Part shown: positions 1-6,506 of the stretch, piece by piece
How positions within the stretch are numbered: the stretch's first letter is position 1
How the letters are laid out: the number at the start of each line of letters is the position of its first letter
From: a bacterium
Lineage (GTDB): Bacteria > Hydrogenedentota > Hydrogenedentia > Hydrogenedentiales > SLHB01
DNA length: 11,135 nucleotides
Direction of reading: 5' to 3'
NCBI GenBank assembly: GCA_024231375.1
Contig: JAAEQP010001310.1
Coordinates: 1-11,135 of the forward strand
Notes under the pieces: generated by a model
The model's input: the letters and a program-made list of their open reading frames with translations, nothing else
Databases searched by the model: none
What the model was told of the DNA's origin: nothing
Program-made: the position numbers and the translations under genes

Positions 1-70
1 TAGCTCAGTTGGTTAGAGCGCTGGGTTGTGGACCCAGAGGCCGTGCGTTCGAGCCGCACTCCCGGTACCA
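1..70 (+). tRNA. tRNA-His (anticodon GTG), 5' end cut by window edge
   Basis: The window opens at tRNA nucleotide 8. The D-arm (GCTC...GAGC), anticodon arm (CTGGG, loop TTGTGGA at 26-32, CCCAG), five-base variable loop, T-arm (GTGCG, loop TTCGAGC, CGCAC), the 3' acceptor strand TCCCGGT (60-66), discriminator A (67) and an encoded CCA (68-70) are all present. The anticodon in the loop is GTG, which reads histidine codons. The 5' acceptor strand and any extra G at position -1 lie outside the window. The discriminator base is A, whereas most bacterial tRNA-His have C73 paired with G-1. All visible stems pair perfectly, so it looks functional. Confidence 0.95.
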
Positions 71-77
71 TGAAGAT

Positions 78-115
78 AAAGGGCTTACGCGGATTCCCGC
101 GTAAGCCCTTTTCTT
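78..115 (+). terminator. Rho-independent terminator after tRNA-His, probably bidirectional
   Basis: A perfect 12-bp stem (GGGCTTACGCGG at 81-92 with its complement at 97-108) closes a four-base loop ATTC. It extends by A-T pairs (78-80 with 109-111) and is followed by the T-rich run TTTTCTT. It lies 7-8 bp after the tRNA CCA end. Read on the minus strand, the hairpin is followed by TTTATCTT, so it can also end transcription of the surface-protein gene, whose stop codon is about 50 bp away. Confidence 0.9.
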
Positions 116-163
116 ATCAGAAGTCCCTATGATGTCCGCACGATTGCGGTCCGGCTGCGACTA

Positions 164-2047
164 CTACTGCTGCTTGGCCCTCCGCGTCCATCTTCGCGAG
201 GCGACCATGGCGAACAGGAACACGAACGCCAGCACGGCGAATTCGCCAAAGCCTTGCCAGGCCGGCACCATGGCGGCGCTTTGCGATTTCGGGAAGCTTC
301 GGCCGGTGTACCCTCGAGCGGGTTCACTCGGCAAGCTCGAACCGAGGCCGTTCACGGCCACAACCCAGTACGTGTACACCATGTTGGTCGAGTAGTCGCA
401 CCCGGTAGAAAACGGCTGACTCAGTGAGGGTGGGTAATCGAGGCAGTACGTCGTGTAGACCGAAGCAACAAGCTCGGCCGTGGCGAAGCTGCTCCCCGGG
501 CTGCGGTACACCTCGTATACGTCAGCCTCGGGCGCAGCGTCCCACGTCAGCCGGATCGCCTGAAAGACCAAGCCTTCGGTCGCCTGCAAGTTCGTGGGGC
601 TTGCAGGCGGGTCGACGCTGCTCTCCTCCGCCACGAGGGTCAGGGTGGACGCGAAGTTGTTGCCGGTGTCGAGGTCAAGCGTTTCCGACATCGCTTGTGA
701 GTTGTTCACCAGAACGGTCTCGGCAGGCACGTTTTCGCTCACGATCACCTGGAACGTGAGCACGGCGTCGCCGAAGGGCGCCAACGGTCCCACCGCCCAG
801 GACATGGGGTCGAGCGGGTTGCCGGGCGTTCCGGCCCACAACGAGCCTTGGCTCAAAACGATGCTGGTCGGATACAGCATCACCCCCGCGGGCAAGCCAT
901 CTCTTACAAGCACATTCACCGCCGTTGACGGCCCGTCGTTCGTCACCGTCAGGGTGTACTCAATCCGGCGGCCCGCCGTGACTTGAGCGAGCGACGTGAC
1001 GTACTCCGGCCCTTCCGGGAACGGTACACCCGGCGCCATGGGGTCAAACGCGGTGCCGGTCATATCCGGTGCAAGCACCTCGCCCACGGCGGCCTTGGTC
1101 AGTACCAGGTCGGCTACCGCTTCGACGGAGATGAAGTTCTGGCACGCGTTGTTCAGCAGATACGGGTCCGGCGTACCGCCCGTTCTGGGAAATACCTGCA
1201 CCAGATTGTTGATATCCTGTGTCTCGTTGGCGCGAACGGTGATCTGGACCACCCAGCGGCCGCCGTTGAAAATGTCCACAGGCTCCAAGGGCTCAATCAG
1301 ATCAACCTCGAGGGTCGTCCCGCCCGCCGGCGTGGCCTGCACAAACGGTCCCTGCTCGTCTCGGTTCGGGTCGAGGGTGGTTGATACCAGGGTGTACGCG
1401 CCCGAGGAGAGGATCTCGTCCCGGAAGCTAACGCGCCGGGCATAGGAGGGGCCCAGATTCTCGACATAGACCGTGTAGGTGAACTCTTCGCCCGCTTGTA
1501 CGTGCGTGACGGGCGCGCTCACCTTGGTGATGATGAGGTCGGCTTGTTCCTCGACGAACGTAGCTTCCGTGTACGTGTTATTCGCCAAGAACGGGTCCGC
1601 GGTTGCACTCGTGACTTCGGCCGTGTTGTTGATGGTCATGCTTCCGTCCGCATCCTCTGCGACGACACCGGCAGCTACCAACATCTTGATCTGGAACGTC
1701 CGATTCTCGCCAGGTGCAATGTCGCCCACGTCGCACGTGAGGACACTTCCATCATACGAGCCGCCGCCGGTGTCGGAAAGATAGGTGACCTCTGGCGGAA
1801 ACGTATCCGCCACGACCACGTCCAGCGCCGTGCTAGGCCCGTTGTTTGTGACGGTGACGTCGTAGATCAGTTCCTCTCCGGCCACCACAGACTCGGGCGT
1901 ACTTGTCTTGACAATCCCCAAATCAGTTTGGGCCATCGCCGCCCCCGGCGCCAACACTCCCAACATGGCCAACAGGATCGCGGCCGTCACCGGCGCAGAC
2001 CCCCAACGCTTCCCCGTTCCACACACGATACAGTTGATCCCCGACAT
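164..2047 (-). CDS. Exported DUF11-repeat / fibronectin-III surface protein with C-terminal membrane anchor
   Basis: A 627-residue exported protein of unknown specific role, probably displayed on the cell surface. A basic start (GKRW) and a hydrophobic segment ending AAMA (about residue 39) form a signal peptide. Three DUF11-type beta-sandwich repeats follow at roughly 42-166, 169-310 and 312-475. They are recognised by ADL-x-TK openings, Tyr-x-V/L-TVTNxGPS-type strands, and NN or LNN endings. The third carries an extra Pro/Gly-rich stretch of about 33 residues after its first strand. A fibronectin-III-like domain spans about 478-582 (PTNLQAT, IRLTWDA, VYEVYRS). A hydrophobic segment (about 600-617) plus the tail RRWTRR ends the protein. 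No LPxTG or PEP-CTERM motif is seen. The ATG at 2047 is preferred over a GTG at 2062, because GGAGG sits 8 bases before the ATG and overlaps the GTG-initiated extension. The gene ends with two tandem TAG stops. It appears monocistronic. Confidence 0.9.
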   Translation of the reverse strand: MSGINCIVCGTGKRWGSAPVTAAILLAMLGVLAPGAAMAQTDLGIVKTSTPESVVAGEELIYDVTVTNNGPSTALDVVVADTFPPEVTYLSDTGGGSYDGSVLTCDVGDIAPGENRTFQIKMLVAAGVVAEDADGSMTINNTAEVTSATADPFLANNTYTEATFVEEQADLIITKVSAPVTHVQAGEEFTYTVYVENLGPSYARRVSFRDEILSSGAYTLVSTTLDPNRDEQGPFVQATPAGGTTLEVDLIEPLEPVDIFNGGRWVVQITVRANETQDINNLVQVFPRTGGTPDPYLLNNACQNFISVEAVADLVLTKAAVGEVLAPDMTGTAFDPMAPGVPFPEGPEYVTSLAQVTAGRRIEYTLTVTNDGPSTAVNVLVRDGLPAGVMLYPTSIVLSQGSLWAGTPGNPLDPMSWAVGPLAPFGDAVLTFQVIVSENVPAETVLVNNSQAMSETLDLDTGNNFASTLTLVAEESSVDPPASPTNLQATEGLVFQAIRLTWDAAPEADVYEVYRSPGSSFATAELVASVYTTYCLDYPPSLSQPFSTGCDYSTNMVYTYWVVAVNGLGSSLPSEPARGYTGRSFPKSQSAAMVPAWQGFGEFAVLAFVFLFAMVASRRWTRRAKQQ

Positions 2048-2055
2048 CCACTGAT

Positions 2056-2060
2056 CCTCC
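2056..2060 (-). promoter_or_regulatory. Shine-Dalgarno site deciding the start of the DUF11 gene
   Basis: GGAGG on the minus strand lies 8 bases upstream of the ATG at 2047-2045. An in-frame GTG at 2062-2060 would overlap this site and has no good site of its own, so the downstream ATG is the better start. Confidence 0.75.
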
Positions 2061-2201
2061 ACGGTTTTTCCGTGCGCACGAGTCGAGGTTCAGAAGTTCC
2101 CCGCATGTGGCACGTGACCTGCCCCGAAAAGATGCTATTGCCCCATGCGGAACCCGAGACGAAGAAAGGTTTGCCCCCAGCGCACCATGTGGCCCCATTG
2201 C

Positions 2202-2231
2202 CTTGTACGCTCAACACGGTCGATCTGTCAA
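2202..2231 (-). promoter_or_regulatory. Candidate sigma70-type promoter for the DUF11 gene
   Basis: On the minus strand, a perfect -35 box TTGACA (2231-2226) is followed after 18 bp by TACAAG (2207-2202), which matches four of six bases of TATAAT. Transcription would start near 2195, giving a leader of about 150 nt. The -35 box lies inside one arm of an inverted repeat. The -10 box is only moderate, so this is a candidate. Confidence 0.4.
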
Positions 2232-2249
2232 GGTCTCAGGCTTGACAGA
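2224..2249. repeat. Perfect 9-bp inverted repeat with 8-bp spacer (possible operator)
   Basis: TCTGTCAAG at 2224-2232 is mirrored by CTTGACAGA at 2241-2249, with an 8-bp spacer. It lies about 26 bp after the stop of the transporter gene and overlaps the candidate -35 box of the DUF11 gene. No T-run follows on the minus strand, so it is a poor Rho-independent terminator. An operator is at least as likely. Confidence 0.5.
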
Positions 2250-2274
2250 GGCGTTGAGAGTTCTCACGAATCGC

Positions 2275-3705
2275 CTACCCCCATCCCATCTTCGCGGGAA
2301 TCTGCATGACGCAGAAGTAACTGAAGATGGCGAAGGCGAGGAAGAGTCCCGCCGCGAAAATGGGATGCGGTTTCAGGATTTCGCGCACCTTGGGCGCGAA
2401 GAATTTGGGCATGACGAAATAGAGTGTCAGGCCCACCGCCAGGGCCTGGAGCGGTGTGAGCAACAGCCCGTCGAGGACCGCCCCAAGCTTCACGAGAAAC
2501 ACGGGCTTGTAGCCGAGCCAGTAGACGATGACCATGTTGGACGCCGCGAAGCAGAGCAAGATGGTCCGGAACTGCGCTTTCCACGAGAAGCGCCCGACGG
2601 CGGGCACGAGGATGCGGAAACAATCGGCCAACAGCCGCGGCCATCCGGCAAACTGGCCGAGCAGCGTGCTCAACATAGCGGCCAGTCCCGCCAGCATGAA
2701 CAGCCTCGCGCCAAGCAGGCCCCAGCGTTCGCTGAAAATGCTTGAGAGTTCCGTTGCCACCGAAGCGCCCTCGGGCGCAACGTGGGCTGGTCCAAGCACG
2801 CCGTTTCCGGCGATGACGAAGGCGATGGTGACCGTCGCGCCGACGATGAACGCCACGGCGGCGTCGAGGTAGACCACGCGGCACCACCGGCGCACGTCGA
2901 CCGCGGTTTCGGGCCTCATGTTGGCCAGCGCGCGCGAATCAAGCGGCACGCCGTATTCGCGGCCCCGCGCCATGCCGTAGCCAGCGCCGAGAACCCAATA
3001 CGTGTACCAAACCTGACTTGCGAATCCGCCGGCCGCCCAGCCGAGCAGAGGAAGAATCTCCGACCAGGCCGACGGCGCCACGGCTTGCCCGGCCCACGCC
3101 CATTGGGGAACGTCGGGCACGTGGAATCCCACCAGACCCGTGACCACGGGGCCCCATCCGGGCCACGTCGTGCGGGCCACGTCGAACACGCCAATGACGA
3201 TGAGCGCCACCAGCAGTGACATGATCTTCTTGAGCGGATCGAACTTGCCGTTCCACACGAGAGCGATGACGAGGAAGGTGATCAGCCATCCCATGAGGAA
3301 GCCGGGGATGGGGATGAAGTAGACGGCGAAGGTGGCGGCCACACTGGCCAATGCGCCCGCGGAGATGGCGGCCGACCCGAGTTGGCCAATCAGGACCGGC
3401 CACAGCACCCAGTTGCGCGGCCCCGGCGTGCGCGAGAGCATGTCGATCATGCCCTCGCCGGTGCAGACGGTGTACCGGGCGCCGGCCACGCCGATCCACA
3501 GTTTGGCGAAGATGGCCAGCGTGGGCACCCACAGCGCAAGCACGCCCAGGATGGCGCCGGTACGTGTCGCCAACACAACTTCACCCGACCCGATGTATTC
3601 GCCGCACCAAACGAGCCCCGGACCCAGCACCATCAACATGGCCAATCCGCGCGGGGGTGGCGCAATCGTGCTGCCTGCGGCTTCTTCGCGTTCAGGCGTT
3701 GCCAT
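2275..3705 (-). CDS. Divergent Nramp-family (APC-superfamily) membrane transporter lacking canonical metal motifs
   Basis: A 476-residue integral membrane protein with about 11-12 hydrophobic segments after a short polar N-terminus. The first segment (GPGLVW-CGEYIGSGEVVLATRTGA, about 28-51) matches the start of Nramp transporters. However, the metal-binding DPGN of TM1 is replaced by Gly39-Ser-Gly-Glu42. The segment corresponding to TM6 (about 222-243) reads GGFASQVWYTYW, without the MPH motif. Known Nramp proteins bring in Mn2+ or Fe2+ with protons using those residues, so this member's substrate is unknown. Length and topology are normal for the family. The ATG at 3705 has GGAG 8 bases upstream. 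It begins 24 bp after the stop of the beta-helix enzyme gene, so both are probably co-transcribed. The family assignment is fairly sure; the substrate is not. Confidence 0.88.
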   Translation of the reverse strand: MATPEREEAAGSTIAPPPRGLAMLMVLGPGLVWCGEYIGSGEVVLATRTGAILGVLALWVPTLAIFAKLWIGVAGARYTVCTGEGMIDMLSRTPGPRNWVLWPVLIGQLGSAAISAGALASVAATFAVYFIPIPGFLMGWLITFLVIALVWNGKFDPLKKIMSLLVALIVIGVFDVARTTWPGWGPVVTGLVGFHVPDVPQWAWAGQAVAPSAWSEILPLLGWAAGGFASQVWYTYWVLGAGYGMARGREYGVPLDSRALANMRPETAVDVRRWCRVVYLDAAVAFIVGATVTIAFVIAGNGVLGPAHVAPEGASVATELSSIFSERWGLLGARLFMLAGLAAMLSTLLGQFAGWPRLLADCFRILVPAVGRFSWKAQFRTILLCFAASNMVIVYWLGYKPVFLVKLGAVLDGLLLTPLQALAVGLTLYFVMPKFFAPKVREILKPHPIFAAGLFLAFAIFSYFCVMQIPAKMGWG

Positions 3706-3729
3706 GGGCGTTTCTCCGTGTTGCCGTGA

Positions 3730-6327
3730 TTACTCGATCTCGTCCCGGCGAAATCCTTCCGGACCAATCCGGTCTTCCGGAATGGGTTTGTGTCCCAGCT
3801 TCAACGCGGGCGACTCGGGTTTCAGTGCGAAATGGTCCAGCGTGGGCGATTCGAACAGCGGGTCCGCCACGATGGAATGGGTGTCGAGTCCCGCTTCGCG
3901 CCATTGTTGATACGAGCCTTCGGCCGTGATGGCTTGGTCGGTCGTGGCGATGTCGAGATCGCCGTAGCACCAGTAAAGGTTGTTGTCGCACGCCGACAAC
4001 CGGTCCGGCCGCCACGTGCCGCTGTACGCGTACCATAGCGTCGACTCGGCTTCGTGGTACGCCACAATGTTGTGCAGGAAGGTGTTGCCCGCCATGAAAT
4101 CGTCGCGCGGCTGCAACCGCAGTTGCTGTTCCGACGCGTTCAGGAAGATGTTGTTCTCGATGCGGTTGTTCTTGCCGCCGTGGATGCAGAAGCCGCCGAT
4201 CACGGTGCCGTCAACGATGTTGCCTTCCACCAACGTGCCGCTACTGTAATCGTCGAGATAGATGCCCCAGGTGAAGTGGGGTGACAGAATCTCGCCTTCG
4301 GGCGACGTCTTCATGCCCACCACGTTGCGGATGAGATTGTGGCGGATCACGTTGCCCGAATCGACCCGGTCACGGCCCAGCGTTTCGATGGCGCCGGTGT
4401 CGTTGGTCTCCAGGTTGGTGTCGATGATTTCATTGAACTCCACGACGTTTCCGTGGGAGTACGCGTCCTCGTTGTAGGATTTCAACGAGATGGCGTAGCG
4501 CGGCATGCGATGGATGCGGTTGTTCAGAATCCGGTTGTCGCTGCCCGTGGTGATGTACACGCCCGCCACGTGCTTGTATATCGCGCCGCAGTCGGTGATG
4601 GCATTCGCCGCGACGAGATTGTCGTGCGCCTGGGTGTCTGCGTCACCAACCATCAGCACGCCGCCCTGCCCCAATTCGGTCATGGCGCAACCCACCACCT
4701 CGTTGTCGTGGCTCCGTTGCTCCAGCCGCACGGCGTATCCGCTGAGCTGCTTGAACTCGCACTGCTCCACGACGCAGTGCGCCGCGCCCGCGAATATGAC
4801 CGTCGCGTCCGCCGGAGAGTAGGTCTCATTCAATTTGTGGTAGTCCGTGTCCATGAACATGAGGTCCTCGAAGCGCACATGCTCGACGAAACGTTCAGCC
4901 TCGGGGTCGCCCCTCAGTTCGAACAGCCGGTCCATCAACGGCGCGACCACATCAACTTCCGGGAAGCCCGGCGCATCGGGCCAGTACGTGAGCGCACCGG
5001 CCCTCTGGTCCAGATACCATTCGCCCGGCGCATCCAGCGCTTCACGCACGCCCTCCACATAGAACCGGTTGCCCGGCCGGATGTCCTGCGGACTGGTCAC
5101 GCGAAATGCGCTCTCGTCGCGGTCTACCCCTTCGACGGCGAGGATGGTGTTCACCCACCCCCAGGCCGGGAAGATGTGCATCTCGGCGCCGGTCCAGTCC
5201 GTCCAGTCCGGCAGGTCCGCGGGGTCGACGGTCACACGGTCGAATACTTTCCCTTCCTGCTGTTGACCAATCCTAATCTCGGGTCCCACGGCCTTGGAGC
5301 ATTTCTCGGCATGGAACAACACAGCGTGTGTCCCCTCGGCCGTAGCGTCCATGGTGTGCGTCCCGTCGGGTTGGATATGCACCTTGTCCGCGGGGGTCCA
5401 GTTCGGGTCGGACGAAAGGCAGAAGGCGTCCAGGTTCAGTCCGCCGCCGTTCTTGTTGCGCCAGTAGAGCGTCTGCTCGCCTTCCGCAAGATGCACCGTT
5501 GCCCCGCGCGCCCATCGCGACGCCGTCCAACCGCCTGTGTCGGGCATGTCGACCAGCGCCGCGACCGGCCCGTCCACCACACCAAACTCGGTATCGCCAT
5601 CCATGGTGTCGCGGCCATAGGCCTTCATCTTGTGGCCATACCACACCCAGACCGTGTAGTCGCCTTCCGCGGGAATGTCCAATTCCCATTCGAGGCGGTC
5701 GTTGGCGTTGTGAATGTTGTGTACGCCAACGCCGAAGAAGCCGTCGTTCGGTTTCGGCGCGGGTTTGCGCGCGAAGAGCCAGCCGCCCTTGCGAGGCAGT
5801 TCCGGATCGAAGTTGGGGTACCGCGCCCGGATGGCGCGTGCCTGGCCGACGCGCAAGGTGCGGAAGTGCCAGTCGCCAGCGCGCACCGCTTCCAGGTCCG
5901 TCTGCCAGAGATGGTCGTCCACCTTCCGCCAATTTGTGATGGGACGGCCCCCACTGATAACCGCACGTTCGCCCTCAGCCGCGCGAAACGTGACTGGCGC
6001 CGATTCCGTACCCGAGTCGTCGGGCCCCAACGCGACAGGCTCGCCGAGGTAATGGGTCCCCCCGCGCAACACGATCGTCACCGGCCGCTGAAGCACGCCG
6101 CCCTGCGCCTTCTTCAGCGCGCGCATAACGTCCACCGCGCGGCCCACGGTCGCGAACGGTCCATCACCACCGCCCGGATCAGGCTCCGCGCGTGTACCCG
6201 ACCAGGCGTCGTTGCCGTCCGGTGCAACGTAGTAGACGACGCCCGCCCCGGGCGCGTCCGCCTCGGGCGCGGCCGACATCGTCGCTGCCAACAAGGCGAC
6301 CATTCCACAGACAAGCGTGTTTACCAT
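3730..6327 (-). CDS. Secreted right-handed beta-helix enzyme (GH141/GH120-like) with inserted carbohydrate-binding-like domain
   Basis: An 865-residue exported protein, probably acting on polysaccharide in the periplasm or outside the cell. A hydrophobic N-terminus (about 3-20, SAAPEA after it) looks like a signal peptide. The opening (YYVAPDGNDAWSGT, about 32-45; FATVGRAVD; VTIVLRGGTHYL; DSGTESAPVTF; AVISGG) is the hallmark start of GH141-type and related beta-helix glycosidases. Residues about 195-310 form an inserted beta-rich module (LEWELDIPAEGDYTVWVWY; TVHLAEGEQTLYW) resembling CBM6/35-type or similar ligand-binding domains. From about 510 to 780 the short repeats (NRILNNRI, NVIRHNLIRN, NRIENNIF) are right-handed helix coils. 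Acidic candidates for catalysis include Asp643 and Glu648 (DTGAIET) and Asp692/693 (GIYLDDYSSG). Family members hydrolyse fucosyl or xylosyl links; a lyase is possible. The substrate is not assignable. It is the first gene of a likely operon with the downstream Nramp-like transporter. Confidence 0.88.
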   Translation of the reverse strand: MVNTLVCGMVALLAATMSAAPEADAPGAGVVYYVAPDGNDAWSGTRAEPDPGGGDGPFATVGRAVDVMRALKKAQGGVLQRPVTIVLRGGTHYLGEPVALGPDDSGTESAPVTFRAAEGERAVISGGRPITNWRKVDDHLWQTDLEAVRAGDWHFRTLRVGQARAIRARYPNFDPELPRKGGWLFARKPAPKPNDGFFGVGVHNIHNANDRLEWELDIPAEGDYTVWVWYGHKMKAYGRDTMDGDTEFGVVDGPVAALVDMPDTGGWTASRWARGATVHLAEGEQTLYWRNKNGGGLNLDAFCLSSDPNWTPADKVHIQPDGTHTMDATAEGTHAVLFHAEKCSKAVGPEIRIGQQQEGKVFDRVTVDPADLPDWTDWTGAEMHIFPAWGWVNTILAVEGVDRDESAFRVTSPQDIRPGNRFYVEGVREALDAPGEWYLDQRAGALTYWPDAPGFPEVDVVAPLMDRLFELRGDPEAERFVEHVRFEDLMFMDTDYHKLNETYSPADATVIFAGAAHCVVEQCEFKQLSGYAVRLEQRSHDNEVVGCAMTELGQGGVLMVGDADTQAHDNLVAANAITDCGAIYKHVAGVYITTGSDNRILNNRIHRMPRYAISLKSYNEDAYSHGNVVEFNEIIDTNLETNDTGAIETLGRDRVDSGNVIRHNLIRNVVGMKTSPEGEILSPHFTWGIYLDDYSSGTLVEGNIVDGTVIGGFCIHGGKNNRIENNIFLNASEQQLRLQPRDDFMAGNTFLHNIVAYHEAESTLWYAYSGTWRPDRLSACDNNLYWCYGDLDIATTDQAITAEGSYQQWREAGLDTHSIVADPLFESPTLDHFALKPESPALKLGHKPIPEDRIGPEGFRRDEIE

Positions 6328-6382
6328 TCAGACCCCCGTACGTCGTTCGCCACGGCAGCCGCCGTGGTTCCGTTGAGCACTG

Positions 6383-6411
6383 ATCAGAACCGAACCGCGG
6401 CGGGAAGTCAA
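6383..6411 (-). promoter_or_regulatory. Candidate promoter for the beta-helix enzyme / Nramp-like operon
   Basis: On the minus strand, TTGACT (6411-6406, five of six consensus bases) is followed after exactly 17 bp by TCTGAT (6388-6383, four of six). Transcription would begin near 6376, giving a leader of about 50 nt before the ATG at 6327. The leader contains GGGGG 5 bases before the start codon. The rest of the 179-bp gap (6328-6506) shows no clear terminator for the upstream transglycosylase gene. Confidence 0.45.
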
Positions 6412-6506
6412 ACGCGCATGCGGTGGACCGTCGTCCGGGCGTGGCCCGAGCCGCATATGTGCCACGATGATGATGGGTGCAGGAGAGGGATCGACTGGCG
6501 GGACGA

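Noticed and set aside
600..627. PEP-CTERM or LPxTG-type sorting signal at the end of the DUF11 protein (residue positions)
   Set aside because: The hydrophobic segment and basic tail are present, but no PEP, LPxTG or similar motif precedes them, so only a generic membrane anchor is supported.
1496..2245. A 249-codon plus-strand open frame opposite the DUF11 gene start
   Set aside because: It covers the signal peptide and first DUF11 repeat in antisense and the promoter gap; its composition is Arg/His-rich as expected for a shadow frame.
6437..6449. Hairpin CGGGC-GTG-GCCCG as terminator of the transglycosylase gene
   Set aside because: The stem is only five pairs, with a three-base loop and no T-run on the minus strand.
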